A stretch of 53,678 bases of DNA from NCBI RefSeq assembly GCF_009711265.1, contig NZ_WMII01000021.1, forward strand, positions 1 through 53,678, in the 5' to 3' direction. This DNA comes from Paracoccus shanxieyensis (lineage in GTDB: Bacteria > Pseudomonadota > Alphaproteobacteria > Rhodobacterales > Rhodobacteraceae). Of this stretch, positions 16,322 through 25,910 are shown piece by piece. How positions within the stretch are numbered: the first letter of the stretch is position 1; each line of letters begins with the position of its first letter. The position numbers and the translations under genes were made by a program. The notes beneath the pieces were generated by a model. That model was not told the DNA's origin and did not search any database. It worked only from the letters and a program-made list of their open reading frames with translations.

Positions 16322-19300
16322 ATGGCAACATTGACCGAAGCCGAAGTTGAAGCCGTCCTGCTCGATCACCTCGGACGGCTGGGCTATGCCTGCCTGAACG
16401 ACGCGGTTTCCGGCCCTGATGGCAGCGCACCCGAGCGGGAGGCGTATTCCGACACCATCCTGGCTGCGCGGCTGCGGGATGCGATGGCCCGGCTGAACCC
16501 CCACATCCCCGAGGACGCGCGCGAGGATGCCCTTCGGCGGGTGGTGGCCAGCGACCGACCCTCGCTGATCGAGGAGAACCGCCGCTTGCACCGCTTCATG
16601 GTCGAAGGCGTGCCGGTCGAATACCGGGCAGACGATGGTACGATCCGCGGCGATGCGGTGCGGCTGGTGGACCCGGAGGACGGGCTGAACGACTGGCTGG
16701 CCATCGCGCAGTTTACGGTCATCGAGAACGGCAACAACCGCCGCCCGGATGTGGTGGTGTTCCTGAACGGGCTGCCGGTGGGCGTGATCGAGGTGAAGAA
16801 GCCGGGGGCCGAGGCCGCGACCCTCGGCGCGGCCTTCAACCAGCTGCAGACCTACAAGGCGCAGATCCCGTCACTCTTCCGTGCGAATGCCGTGCTGGTC
16901 ACGACCGACGGTATCCAGGCCCGCATCGGCTCGCTGACCGCCGATCTGGAACGCTTCATGCCCTGGCGCACCATCGACGGCGCCGATGTCGCGCCCAAGG
17001 GCGCGCCGGAAATGTCGGTGCTGATCGAGGGCGTGTTCGCGCGGCCGCGCCTGCTGTCGCTGATGCGGGATTTCACGGTATTTGGCGATACCTCCGGCGG
17101 CATCGCCAAGATCATCGCGGGCTATCACCAGTTCCATGCAGTGAAGCGTGCGGTGATCAGCACGGTCGATGCCAGCCGGTCGGGGGGTGATCGCAAGGCG
17201 GGGGTGATCTGGCACACTCAGGGGTCGGGCAAAAGCCTGCTGATGGCGTTCTACGCGGGCCAGCTGGTGCGTGAACCCGCGATGGAAAACCCGACCATCG
17301 TGGTGATTACCGACCGCAACGACCTGGACGACCAGCTGTTCGGCACCTTCTCGATGTGCCGTGACCTGATCCGACAGACGCCGGTGCAGGCTGAAAGCCG
17401 GGAAGATCTGCAGAAGGCCCTTTCGCGCGCCTCGGGCGGGGTCGTGTTCACGACGATCCAGAAATTCGCGCCGGAGAAAGGCGAGGCCTATCCGCTGCTG
17501 ACAGATCGGCGCAATGTGGTGGTGATCGCGGATGAGGCCCACCGCAGCCAATACGGATTCAAGGCGCGGATCGAGAAGACGGGCGAGATCGCCTATGGTT
17601 TCGCCAAGCACCTGCGCGACGCGCTGCCGAACGCGTCCTTCATCGGTTTTACCGGCACGCCGATCGAGCAGGACGACGTGAACACCCCAGCGGTGTTTGG
17701 CCACTACATCGACGTCTACGACATCAGCCGCGCTGTCGAGGATGGGGCGACGGTGCCGATCTACTACGAAAGCCGCCTCGCGCGCATCGAGCTGCCCGAG
17801 GAGGAAAAGCCAAAGGTCGATGCCGAGATCGAAGAACTGACCGAGGACGAAGCCGTCAGCGAGCAGGAGCGCCTGAAGCGCAAGTGGTCCACGGTCGAGG
17901 CCCTTGTCGGGGCCGAAAGGCGGCTGCGAATGGTTGCCGAGGACCTCGTCGCCCATTTCGAGGCGCGCGTGCAGGCGATGGACGGCAAGGCCATGGTCGT
18001 CTGTATGAGCCGCCGCATCTGCGTAGACCTTTACAACCAGATCATCGCGCTGCGCCCCGAATGGTATTCTGACGACGACAATGCCGGGCTGGTGAAGATC
18101 GTGATGACCGGATCAGCCTCGGACGCCGAGGCCTGGCAACCCCATATCGGAGGCAAAGCTCGCCGCGACCTGCTGGCAAAGCGTGCAAAGGACCCCAAGG
18201 ACCCGCTGAAGCTGGTGCTAGTGCGCGACATGTGGCTGACCGGCTTCGACAGCCCCTCGACGCACACGATGTACATCGACAAGCCGATGCGGGGCCACGG
18301 GCTGATGCAGGCGATTGCCCGCGTCAACCGCGTGTTCCGCGACAAGCCTGCAGGGCTGATCGTCGATTACATCGGCATCGCCCAAAACCTGAAGTCCGCG
18401 CTGGGCCAGTATTCCAAGGCGGACCAGGAACAGGCGGGGATCGACGAAGCCGAGGCCGTCGCCGCGCTGCTGGAGCGGCTGGATGTCGTGCGCTCCATGT
18501 TCCACGGGTTCGACTACTCGGCTGGATTGACCGGCACCCCGCACCAACGGCTCGTCGCACTGGCAGAGGCGTTGAACTGGATCCTCGCCAGGCAGGACGA
18601 AGCCGCCCAGCGCGAAACCGACAAGGAGGCGAAGAAGGCTTCGCACCGCCGATACCAGGACGCAGTGCTGGCGCTCTCCAAGGCCTTCGCCCTTTGCTCC
18701 GCCAGCGATACGGCCCGCGATGTCCGCGACGAGGTGGGCTTCTTCCAGACCGTGCGAGCCGCGATGGTCAAGGCGGCCGACAGTTCAGGTACGTCGGCAG
18801 CCGACCGCGACCTCGCAATCCGCCAGATCGTCAATGCTGCCGTAGCCTCAACCGAGATCGTCGACATTCTGTCGGCGGCAGGGCTGTCATCGCCGGACAT
18901 CTCCATCTTGTCGGATGAGTTCCTTGCCGAAGTTGGCCAGATGCAGAAGAAGAACCTCGCCCTGGAGGCCTTGAGGAAACTGCTGAACGACGAAATCCGA
19001 TCACGCAGCAAGAGCAATGTGATCGAGACACGGAAGTTCTCGGAGCGGCTCGAAGAGGCCATCGCGCGCTACCACACCAATGCCATCAGCACGGTCGAGG
19101 TTCTTCAGGAACTGATTGCGCTGGCCAAGGACGTTCGCGACGCACGAAGCCGCGGCGAAGAGACCGGGCTGACACCAGAAGAGGTCGCATTTTACGATGC
19201 GCTGGCCGACAATCAGAGTGCGGTTGACGTGCTCGGCAACGATCAGCTGAAGATCATCGCCCATGAATTGCTCAAAGGGCTCAAGGCCAATGTCAGCATA

Positions 19301-19456
19301 GATTGGGCCCATCGCGACAGCGCCAGGGCAAGATTGCGAGTGCTCGTGAAGCGTATCTTGAGAAAGTATGGTTATCCGCCGGACCTCGAGGATGCCGCAG
19401 TGCGCGGTGTCCTGGCGCAGGCGGAGGCTATGCTGTCTGAAATGTCGGGGTCATAA
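16322..19456 (+). CDS. hsdR: Type I restriction endonuclease/translocase subunit
   Basis: This 1044-residue protein is normal in length for HsdR. The N-terminal PD-(D/E)xK nuclease is visible as [23 protein letters not shown] (about 140-162). SF2 translocase motifs follow: Walker A HTQGSGKS (near 299), DEAHRSQYG (near 404), FIGFTGTPI (motif III), [13 protein letters not shown] and [14 protein letters not shown], then [10 protein letters not shown] (motif VI). The C-terminal helical region should bind HsdM/HsdS. It cuts unmodified DNA after ATP-driven translocation. The NYN gene is just upstream and a Cys-rich secreted protein 3 nt downstream. The system appears intact. Confidence 0.95.
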   Translation: MATLTEAEVEAVLLDHLGRLGYACLNDAVSGPDGSAPEREAYSDTILAARLRDAMARLNPHIPEDAREDALRRVVASDRPSLIEENRRLHRFMVEGVPVEYRADDGTIRGDAVRLVDPEDGLNDWLAIAQFTVIENGNNRRPDVVVFLNGLPVGVIEVKKPGAEAATLGAAFNQLQTYKAQIPSLFRANAVLVTTDGIQARIGSLTADLERFMPWRTIDGADVAPKGAPEMSVLIEGVFARPRLLSLMRDFTVFGDTSGGIAKIIAGYHQFHAVKRAVISTVDASRSGGDRKAGVIWHTQGSGKSLLMAFYAGQLVREPAMENPTIVVITDRNDLDDQLFGTFSMCRDLIRQTPVQAESREDLQKALSRASGGVVFTTIQKFAPEKGEAYPLLTDRRNVVVIADEAHRSQYGFKARIEKTGEIAYGFAKHLRDALPNASFIGFTGTPIEQDDVNTPAVFGHYIDVYDISRAVEDGATVPIYYESRLARIELPEEEKPKVDAEIEELTEDEAVSEQERLKRKWSTVEALVGAERRLRMVAEDLVAHFEARVQAMDGKAMVVCMSRRICVDLYNQIIALRPEWYSDDDNAGLVKIVMTGSASDAEAWQPHIGGKARRDLLAKRAKDPKDPLKLVLVRDMWLTGFDSPSTHTMYIDKPMRGHGLMQAIARVNRVFRDKPAGLIVDYIGIAQNLKSALGQYSKADQEQAGIDEAEAVAALLERLDVVRSMFHGFDYSAGLTGTPHQRLVALAEALNWILARQDEAAQRETDKEAKKASHRRYQDAVLALSKAFALCSASDTARDVRDEVGFFQTVRAAMVKAADSSGTSAADRDLAIRQIVNAAVASTEIVDILSAAGLSSPDISILSDEFLAEVGQMQKKNLALEALRKLLNDEIRSRSKSNVIETRKFSERLEEAIARYHTNAISTVEVLQELIALAKDVRDARSRGEETGLTPEEVAFYDALADNQSAVDVLGNDQLKIIAHELLKGLKANVSIDWAHRDSARARLRVLVKRILRKYGYPPDLEDAAVRGVLAQAEAMLSEMSGS

Positions 19457-19459
19457 ATC

Positions 19460-19852
19460 GTGGCTATCAAGCTGACGCGAGTTCTTCTATCACTTCTGGT
19501 CCTTGCGGCTGCTTCCCCTGCGCTGGGACAGAGCTTCTCCTGTCGAATTGGCACGCAGCCCGCATGCCTGGACTACGGTGACAAGGTCTGCTCGAGCAGC
19601 GGCATGTGCGTCGACCGTAACGCAGCCTGCTTCGATCAGTATCAGTGCAACTACGAGGGTTTCACCTGCAAATCAAACGTCACCGAATGCGTCGAAGCAC
19701 ATGACTCCCTGCTGCGAAAACACAATGAGCTGGTCGACGATTTCAATGAGAACCTTGAGATTGCCAAGAGAATGGCAGCGCGCTTGGACGACATCGAAAG
19801 CTGCCTGATCTATGCTAGTACCCTCGAGGCTGCGAAGCGATGTGCGCCATGA
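19460..19852 (+). CDS. Small Cys-rich secreted protein in the restriction operon
   Basis: This 130-residue protein starts at GTG 19460, 3 nt after the hsdR stop. It has a signal peptide (VAIKLTRVLLSLLVLAAASPALG), then about ten cysteines, eight of them in residues 28-75 (FSCRIGTQPACLDYG, VCSSSGMC, AACFDQYQCNYEGFTC). A helical tail follows (LLRKHNELVDDFNENLEIAKRMAARLDDIE), possibly a coiled coil. It is likely a disulfide-rich periplasmic protein. I recognise no family. Tight coupling to hsdR is odd for an exported protein and may reflect island assembly rather than function. Confidence 0.65.
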   Translation: MAIKLTRVLLSLLVLAAASPALGQSFSCRIGTQPACLDYGDKVCSSSGMCVDRNAACFDQYQCNYEGFTCKSNVTECVEAHDSLLRKHNELVDDFNENLEIAKRMAARLDDIESCLIYASTLEAAKRCAP

Positions 19853-19944
19853 ACCCGAAGCTGAAGATCATGATCATACAATGAAAACCGTGCCCCTAGC
19901 AGAAACAATTGGTCGGTTGCGGTATTTTGGGGAGCAGTTTCTGC

Positions 19945-20952
19945 ATGGCGCCTTTTAACTGGCTGTTCGGCCGCACCCCAAAACCGATCCAACAGAACCA
20001 GCCCGCACCCTTGGAGGAATTTCGGCCATCTCCGATCATCCGTGCTCCCGCCAGACCAGCATTATCGCACGCGGTCAGGGTGCCGGAGGGCAGCTTCCGC
20101 TTCGTCGCGCTGGATGTCGAAACCGCTTGCAGTGATGCCGCCAGCATCTGCCAGATCGGCCTGGCCTGCGTTCAACCCGACAACCAGATCCAGACCTTCT
20201 CCATGCTGGTCAATCCCGGCACCAGGTTCGACGCCTTCAACATCCAGCTCCATGGCATTGGCCCGGACCATGTGGCGGATGCACCGCGGTTCCCTGACGC
20301 CTTGGATGCTTTGCTCCCTTTGCTGTCGCGCCACCATCTCATCCAGCATAGCAACTTCGACAAGCAGGCAATGAATGCCGCCTGCAGTTTCTGCGGCATC
20401 GACGCCCCTGACCTGCGCTGGGCCGACAGCGTCCAGATCGCGCGACGGGCGTGGCCCGAGTTGAAGGGTAACGGCGGGCACGGATTGGCGAACCTCAAGC
20501 GAACGCTGAACCTTCAGTTCCACCACCATGATGCAGGCGAAGATGCCCGCGCAGCCGCATTGGTCGTGCTGCACGCCGAGCTTCATCTTCGCCTTCCGTT
20601 TGAAGAACTGATCAAACCGGCCGCCAGAAAGAGCTACTCAGCCGCGATCACCATGGACGGCGACCCGACAGGCGTACTGGCCGGGTCGGTGGTGGTCTTC
20701 ACCGGCGCATTGGGCATGTCCAGAAGCGAAGCAGCCGAGCTTGCTGCCCGCGCAGGTATGTCCGTGAAGGCTGGCGTGACCAGGGAGACGACCCATTTGG
20801 TTGTAGGTGACCAAGATTTGAGCGTGCTTGCCGGGCACACTAAGAGCAGCAAGCACCGGAAGGCCGAAGACATGCAGAGGGCGGGGCATCCCATTCGCAT
20901 TATTGGCGAGAGCGCCTTCAAATCCCTCGTGGCTAAATCGAAAGCAAGCTGA
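19945..20952 (+). CDS. DEDDh 3'-5' exonuclease fused to a BRCT domain
   Basis: This 335-residue protein uses ATG 19945, with GGGGAG about 10 nt upstream; an in-frame TTG at 19909 is less likely. Residues about 50-215 are a DnaQ-like exonuclease: FVALDVETA (D57, E59), a central H-x-NFDKQAMN block, and HHHDAGEDARAAALVV as the final H/D motif. Residues about 240-330 are a BRCT domain (LAGSVVVFTGALGMSRSEAA, TTHLVVGDQD, GHPIRIIGESAF), as in bacterial ligase and exonuclease-BRCT fusions. It probably processes DNA or RNA 3' ends. It closes the defence island. Confidence 0.85.
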   Translation: MAPFNWLFGRTPKPIQQNQPAPLEEFRPSPIIRAPARPALSHAVRVPEGSFRFVALDVETACSDAASICQIGLACVQPDNQIQTFSMLVNPGTRFDAFNIQLHGIGPDHVADAPRFPDALDALLPLLSRHHLIQHSNFDKQAMNAACSFCGIDAPDLRWADSVQIARRAWPELKGNGGHGLANLKRTLNLQFHHHDAGEDARAAALVVLHAELHLRLPFEELIKPAARKSYSAAITMDGDPTGVLAGSVVVFTGALGMSRSEAAELAARAGMSVKAGVTRETTHLVVGDQDLSVLAGHTKSSKHRKAEDMQRAGHPIRIIGESAFKSLVAKSKAS

Positions 20953-21024
20953 TCCCCCCTCCTCTGGTTCCTCCCCGGCCCTGAACGTATGCGGGGGGGC
21001 GCAGCGCGGCAGTTCGCTAGCGAC

Positions 21025-21171
21025 TGGATTCCTCACCGGGGAATCCACTTGGAAGCCACCCCGAATGCCATCAGACAAAAAGTCGTTAGAAGTCATGCGC
21101 TTGCCAAATCACGATCTTGGCGAGGTGGATTCCCGACCGGAATCCACCCTGGCCAGTTTTTGGAATCCACC
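21025..21171. repeat. Cluster of GGAATCCACC repeats forming two hairpins
   Basis: TGGATTCC (21025-21032) pairs with GGAATCCA (21040-21047). GGTGGATTCC (21124-21133) pairs perfectly with GGAATCCACC (21139-21148) over a 5-nt loop. A fifth copy lies at 21162-21171. The region (20953-21284) contains no supported gene. The repeats could be a regulator binding array, a structured RNA or a small mobile repeat; function unknown. Confidence 0.6.
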
Positions 21172-21284
21172 TGGCACAGAAACAAGCGTAGAATTTCCAT
21201 CGTGCCAACCGCACCGCGTGACATCCTCCCGCTGGGCTGGCTATCCTGTGCTCCACGAACAAATGGCAGGCGAAGGAGGACAGC

Positions 21285-22040
21285 ATGGATCTGCGTTTTG
21301 ACGGAAAGACGGTGATCGTCACCGGTGGTGGCTCGGGCATCGGGGCAGCCACGGCAGAGGAACTGGCCAGCAGTGGCGCAACCGTCATTGTCGCCGACCT
21401 CAACCTCGAGCATGCCGAGAAGGTGGTGAAGGGGATCACTGACCACGGCGGGAAGGCCTCTCCCTTCGCGGTCGATGTGGCGAAGGCCGATCAGGTGAAA
21501 GCCATGGTCGATTTCGCCGTGGCAAAGACCGGCGCAATTTACGGCATCGTCAACAACGCCGGAATTGGTGGACCTGCAGCCCCGACTGGCAGCTATGACC
21601 TCGAGGGCTGGCAGAAGGTCATCGACATCAACCTGTCGGGCGTTTTCTACGGCATGCGCTTTGCCATCCCTGAGATTGAGAAGGCAGGCGGTGGCGCGGT
21701 GGTGAACGTGGCCTCCATCCTCGGCTCAGTCGGCTTTGCCAATTCCACGGCCTATGTCAGTGCCAAGCATGCGGTCGTCGGCGCGACGAAGAACGCGGCG
21801 CTTGAACACGCCGCGGGCAGGGTGCGGGTCAATTCCGTCGGTCCCGGCTTCATTCAAACGCCGATGGTCGCCGATGCACTGGATGAGGCCACGCTGAAGT
21901 TCCTCGAAGGCAAGCACGCCCTGAACCGCCTCGGCCGGTCAGAAGAGGTGGCCGCGCTGATCGTATTCCTGCTGTCGGAGCGAGCCAGCTTCATCACGGG
22001 CTCCTACCACCTCGTCGATGGCGGCTACACGGCACAGTAA
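21285..22040 (+). CDS. Short-chain dehydrogenase/reductase (SDR), classical type
   Basis: This 251-residue protein has all classical SDR motifs: TGGGSGIG (cofactor binding, residues about 14-21), NNAGIGG, catalytic Ser in VNVASILGS, and YVSAK (catalytic Tyr and Lys). GFIQTPM follows, with GSYHLVDGGYT at the end. Asp after the second beta strand (VIVADLN) suggests preference for NAD over NADP. Substrate cannot be predicted. GGAGG lies before ATG 21285. It has its own terminator and no phage function is evident, so it is probably cargo carried by the prophage. Confidence 0.9.
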   Translation: MDLRFDGKTVIVTGGGSGIGAATAEELASSGATVIVADLNLEHAEKVVKGITDHGGKASPFAVDVAKADQVKAMVDFAVAKTGAIYGIVNNAGIGGPAAPTGSYDLEGWQKVIDINLSGVFYGMRFAIPEIEKAGGGAVVNVASILGSVGFANSTAYVSAKHAVVGATKNAALEHAAGRVRVNSVGPGFIQTPMVADALDEATLKFLEGKHALNRLGRSEEVAALIVFLLSERASFITGSYHLVDGGYTAQ

Positions 22041-22161
22041 CGGGACCCAGTGTCAACGCAGCAAGCCAAAACTGAGAATCGACTGAAGCGATTGAATCCG
22101 CTTCACTTTTCGGGTTGACAGACCTGCCCCCATTGACCTACCCCTTGATCATCGAAGAATT

Positions 22162-22200
22162 GCGCCCGGAGGAACCCCCTCGCGGGCGCTTTTCCTTTTC
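22162..22200 (+). terminator. Rho-independent terminator after the SDR gene
   Basis: GCGCCCG (22162-22168) pairs with CGGGCGC (22183-22189) and is followed by TTTTCCTTTTC. It separates the SDR cargo from the methyltransferase genes downstream. Confidence 0.75.
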
Positions 22201-22226
22201 CTCCTCCACATCCCGAGCCCCATCCC

Positions 22227-23489
22227 ATGGACCTCGTCTTCGCGCCGAGCCAGGTTGAATCCTGGCCGATTGCCCGGCTGCGCCCCTATGCCCGCAATGC
22301 CAAGATGCATGGCGACGATCAGGTGGCGAAGATCGCCGCCAGCATGGCCAAGTTCGGTTGGACCGTGCCCTGCATGGTAGCCGACGACGGTGAACTGATC
22401 GCGGGCCATGGTCGGGTGCTGGCCGCGACCATGCTCGGGCTGACTGAGGTGCCGGTGATCCGGCTCAGCCACCTCGACGAGGCCGAACGCCGGGCCTACC
22501 GGATCGCCGACAACAAATTAACAGAACTGGGCGAATGGGACGAGGCGCTGCTGCGCGACGAGATCGCGGGGCTCTTGGCCGAGGATTTCGACCTGACGCT
22601 GCTCGGCATCAGCGACGATGACCTCGACGCGCTGCTGCGGGATCCCGAGACGCTGGGCGGCGATGGCCCGGTCGAGGGCGAGGACGATGTTCCGGAGCTT
22701 CCGGTCACGCCGGTGTCCGTACCGGGCGATCTCTGGCAGCTTGGCGCGCATCGGCTGATCTGTGGCGACAGCACTGCGGCCGATGTCGTGGGGCGGCTGC
22801 TCGGTGATGTGCGCCCCCTGCTGATGGTCACCGACCCACCCTATGGTGTGGAATACGATCCCTCTTGGCGCAACCAGGCCGGCGCGGCCAAGACCAAACG
22901 CACCGGCAAGGTGCTGAACGACGACCGGGCCGACTGGCGCGATGCATGGGCGCTGTTTCCCGGCGACGTCGCCTATGTCTGGCACGGCGCGCTGCATGCC
23001 GGGACCGTGGTGGACAGCCTGACCGCTGCGGGTTTCGCCATCCGGTCGCAGATCATATGGGCGAAGGACCGGCTCGTCCTCAGCCGGGGCGATTACCACT
23101 GGCAGCACGAACCCTGCTGGTATGCCGTCCGCGCCAAGGGCAAGGGTCATTGGGCCGGGGACCGAAAGCAGACGACGCTCTGGCATATCGCCAACCGGGA
23201 TCAGGACGCCGACACGGTGCATGGCACGCAGAAGCCGGTCGAGTGCATGCGGCGGCCGATCCTGAACAATTCCAGCCTCGGCCAGGCGGTCTATGAACCC
23301 TTCATGGGATCTGGCACCACGCTGATCGCAGCCGAGACGACGGGGCGGGTGTGCTTCGGGATCGAGTTGAACCCGGCCTATGTCGACGTGGCCATCGAGC
23401 GCTGGCAGTCGTTCACGGGTCAGGAGGCCGTGCTGGCGGAAACCGGCGAGACCTTTGCCGCCCTCAAGGCCAAGCGGCTCGCGGCATGA
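22227..23489 (+). CDS. ParB-like domain fused to DPPY-type DNA methyltransferase
   Basis: This 420-residue protein has two domains. Residues 1-150 form a ParB/Srx-like nuclease fold (IARLRPYARNAKMH, GELIAGHGRVLAA, YRIADNKLTELGEW). The second domain is a beta-class amino methyltransferase, with DPPYGVEY (motif IV) before FMGSGTTLIAAE (motif I). DPPY favours N6-adenine methylation, but N4-cytosine is possible. Such fusions are common in phages and probably modify phage DNA. ATGA overlap with the downstream paralogue. Confidence 0.88.
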   Translation: MDLVFAPSQVESWPIARLRPYARNAKMHGDDQVAKIAASMAKFGWTVPCMVADDGELIAGHGRVLAATMLGLTEVPVIRLSHLDEAERRAYRIADNKLTELGEWDEALLRDEIAGLLAEDFDLTLLGISDDDLDALLRDPETLGGDGPVEGEDDVPELPVTPVSVPGDLWQLGAHRLICGDSTAADVVGRLLGDVRPLLMVTDPPYGVEYDPSWRNQAGAAKTKRTGKVLNDDRADWRDAWALFPGDVAYVWHGALHAGTVVDSLTAAGFAIRSQIIWAKDRLVLSRGDYHWQHEPCWYAVRAKGKGHWAGDRKQTTLWHIANRDQDADTVHGTQKPVECMRRPILNNSSLGQAVYEPFMGSGTTLIAAETTGRVCFGIELNPAYVDVAIERWQSFTGQEAVLAETGETFAALKAKRLAA

Positions 23490-24808
23490 ACACGCACCTC
23501 CTGCCCGGCCGGATCGAGCATTGGCCGCTGGCCCGGCTCCGCCACTACGCGCGTAACGCCAAGACCCACGACGCCGACCAGGTCGCGAAGATCGCCGCGA
23601 GCATAGCCGAGTTCGGCTGGACTGTGCCCTGCCTCGTCGGGGCCGACGGCGAGCTGATCGCGGGCCACGGCCGCGTCCTGGCCGCGGCCCGGCTGGGTCT
23701 GGCCGAGGCACCGGTCATCGTGCTGGACCATCTGACCGAGGCACAGCGGCGCGCGTATCGGATCGCCGACAACAAGCTGACCGAACTGGGCGGGTGGGAC
23801 GACGCGCTGCTGCTCGAGGAGTTACGCGGGCTGATGGCCGCGGATTTCGACCTCGGGCTGATCGGGATCCCCGAGGACGAGCTGGACGCGCTGCTGCACG
23901 ATGCCGACGACCGTGCGCCCATCGACAATGACACCGCCGACACCATCCCCGAGGCCCCGGCCGAACCGATCACCCGCCCCGGCGACATCTGGGCGCTGGG
24001 CGATCACCGGCTGATCTGTGGCGATGCGACCGACCCGACCGCGGTGGCCCGGCTGATGGACGGGGCGGCGGCGTCGCTCATGTTCACTTCCCCGCCCTAT
24101 GCCCAGCAGCGCGACTATGGCGCGGCGAAGGAAAAGGTCGGCGATTGGGATGCGCTGATGCAGGGCGTCTTCTCCGCAGCGCCGGTCACCGTCGATGCCC
24201 AGCTGCTGGTGAACCTCGGCCTCGTCCATCGCGATGGCGAGTGGATCCCGTATTGGGAGGGCTGGGTTGACTGGATGCGCGCGCAGGGCTGGCGGCGCTT
24301 CGGCTGGTATGTGTGGGACCAGGGGCCCGGCCTGCCGGGCGACTGGAACGGGCGGCTCGCGCCCTCACACGAGTTCATCTTTCACTTCAACCGCACGCCC
24401 CGCAAACCGAACAAGACGGTCGAGAGCAAGCACGCGGGCGAGACCCTCGGCGGCGGCGGCCTGCGCGGGGCCGACGGCACGGTCCATCGCAAGACCGGCT
24501 ACGGAAACGCGATCCAGAGCCACCGTATCCCGGATTCTGTGTTCCGGATCATGCGCCACAAGGGCGGGCTGGGCGCGGCCGGATCGCACCCGGCCGTGTT
24601 CCCCGTGGCGCTGGTCGAGGCGGTGCTGGAGGCATTCACCGATCCCGGCGACCTGGTGTTCGAACCCTTCTGCGGCTCCGGCACACAGGTGATCGCCGCG
24701 GAACGCACCGGGCGGCGCTGCTGCGCGGTCGAACTGGATCCGGTCTATTGCGACGTCGCGGTGCGGCGGTGGGAGATGGCAACGGGGCGGAAGGCCAGCC
24801 GCGATTGA
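23486..24808 (+). CDS. ParB-like domain fused to SPPY-type DNA methyltransferase (paralogue)
   Basis: This 440-residue tandem paralogue of the preceding gene starts at an ATGA overlap. The N-terminal ParB-like half is close in sequence (LARLRHYARNAKTH, DQVAKIAASIAEFGWTVPC, GELIAGHGRVLAA). The catalytic half differs: TSPPYAQQRDYG instead of DPPYGVEY, and FCGSGTQVIAAE as motif I. SPPY suggests N4-cytosine methylation. A long insert (WVDWMRAQGWRRFGWYVWDQ) may be the target-recognition part. The two genes probably arose by duplication and diverged in target. Confidence 0.88.
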   Translation: MNTHLLPGRIEHWPLARLRHYARNAKTHDADQVAKIAASIAEFGWTVPCLVGADGELIAGHGRVLAAARLGLAEAPVIVLDHLTEAQRRAYRIADNKLTELGGWDDALLLEELRGLMAADFDLGLIGIPEDELDALLHDADDRAPIDNDTADTIPEAPAEPITRPGDIWALGDHRLICGDATDPTAVARLMDGAAASLMFTSPPYAQQRDYGAAKEKVGDWDALMQGVFSAAPVTVDAQLLVNLGLVHRDGEWIPYWEGWVDWMRAQGWRRFGWYVWDQGPGLPGDWNGRLAPSHEFIFHFNRTPRKPNKTVESKHAGETLGGGGLRGADGTVHRKTGYGNAIQSHRIPDSVFRIMRHKGGLGAAGSHPAVFPVALVEAVLEAFTDPGDLVFEPFCGSGTQVIAAERTGRRCCAVELDPVYCDVAVRRWEMATGRKASRD

Positions 24809-24907
24809 CCAGTTGGCCCGAACTTGCGAATGTTCGCCCAGAAGGAGAATGGGAAATCGGCCTACCGCCTTCGGCACTTGAATGGTCGAATTTCGCCGGA
24901 GCAGTTG

Positions 24908-25906
24908 ATGCGTAGCCCTTCCCTTTCGTCCCCCGGCAAAGCCGACCAACTCATTGATATCTTTGAACGCGAGGTGGAGGTCGAATATCGGGGCGAGCGG
25001 TATCGGGTTCGCGACAATGGTTCCGCGCATCGTCTGCCCCAGAAACGGCAGAAGACCAGACCGCTTGATGACCAATGGACCTTTGGGCGGCAGGGGTTGT
25101 CGACTGGCTACATGTATCTGAGCGGCGTGCCCGTTCATCGGATCGTCTGCTGGGCTTTTCATGGCGAGCCGCCCACTGACCGTCATGTCGTTGATCACAT
25201 CGACACGAACAGGGCGAACAATCGACCGGAAAACCTGCGGTGGGTCACGCGGCTGGAAAACGTCCTGCTCAACGAAATCTCCGCTCGGCGCATCGAACTG
25301 GTCTACGGCTCGATTGAAGCCTTCTTCGCTGACCCCAACCGGGTCCAGACTGATAAGGTGTTTCCCGACATATCCTGGATGCGCACCTTGTCGAAGGACG
25401 AGGCGGCAGCCGCAAAAGCACGTTTGCAGGAATGGGCAAAGAGCGGTTCTGTCCCAAGCGGTGGCGCGCTGGGCGAGTGGCTGTATGGGACAAGAGAGCG
25501 GGCAAGCTATGAACCTCCCTCGGAAGAGTATGAGTCGCTGACGCCGTCGGTCGTGCAGGTCAAATGGAAGGTGCCGACAGAATTCCCGCTTTGTCCCGAG
25601 GCAGTGACCGAGGACGCGCTCGAACGCTACGCGGAAAACCTGAAGTTTGGCCGTGTTTTCGCACGAAACCATCTCTACCAGAGTTTGGTCGTGCAACATG
25701 GCATGACCGAGGACAGCCTCGTGGTCCTTACGCACGATCCTAGCGACAATGCGATCAAGGACTGGGCGGTCGCGCATGTCGGTGTCCGGGGCGAATTCTT
25801 CTACCACCGCAGCGAACACCAGTATTTTACCCTGCAGGGGGCCCTCAAGACTTTCTGTGAACTGACCGGCGACAGCTACGACGACTGCATGGACGACTAC
25901 TGCTGA
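24908..25906 (+). CDS. HNH endonuclease
   Basis: This 332-residue protein uses ATG 24908 (CGGAG 6-7 nt upstream). The same frame is open back to about 24824, so a longer start is possible. An HNH_3-type motif lies at about residues 78-115: VHRIVCWAFHG, then HVVDHIDTNRANNRPENLRW, the usual H-x-x-D-x-x-N-NRPENL pattern. The remaining 220 residues are unassigned (WAKSGSVPSGGALGEWL, DDCMDDYC at the end). It may be a free-standing homing-type nuclease inserted in the prophage or the nuclease partner of the methyltransferases. Unusually long for a homing HNH. Confidence 0.8.
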   Translation: MRSPSLSSPGKADQLIDIFEREVEVEYRGERYRVRDNGSAHRLPQKRQKTRPLDDQWTFGRQGLSTGYMYLSGVPVHRIVCWAFHGEPPTDRHVVDHIDTNRANNRPENLRWVTRLENVLLNEISARRIELVYGSIEAFFADPNRVQTDKVFPDISWMRTLSKDEAAAAKARLQEWAKSGSVPSGGALGEWLYGTRERASYEPPSEEYESLTPSVVQVKWKVPTEFPLCPEAVTEDALERYAENLKFGRVFARNHLYQSLVVQHGMTEDSLVVLTHDPSDNAIKDWAVAHVGVRGEFFYHRSEHQYFTLQGALKTFCELTGDSYDDCMDDYC

Positions 25907-25910
25907 TCGA

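Noticed and set aside
24365..25819. 484-residue minus-strand frame
   Set aside because: It lies opposite the second ParB-methyltransferase and HNH genes, both of which have clear motifs. It shows no domain of its own.
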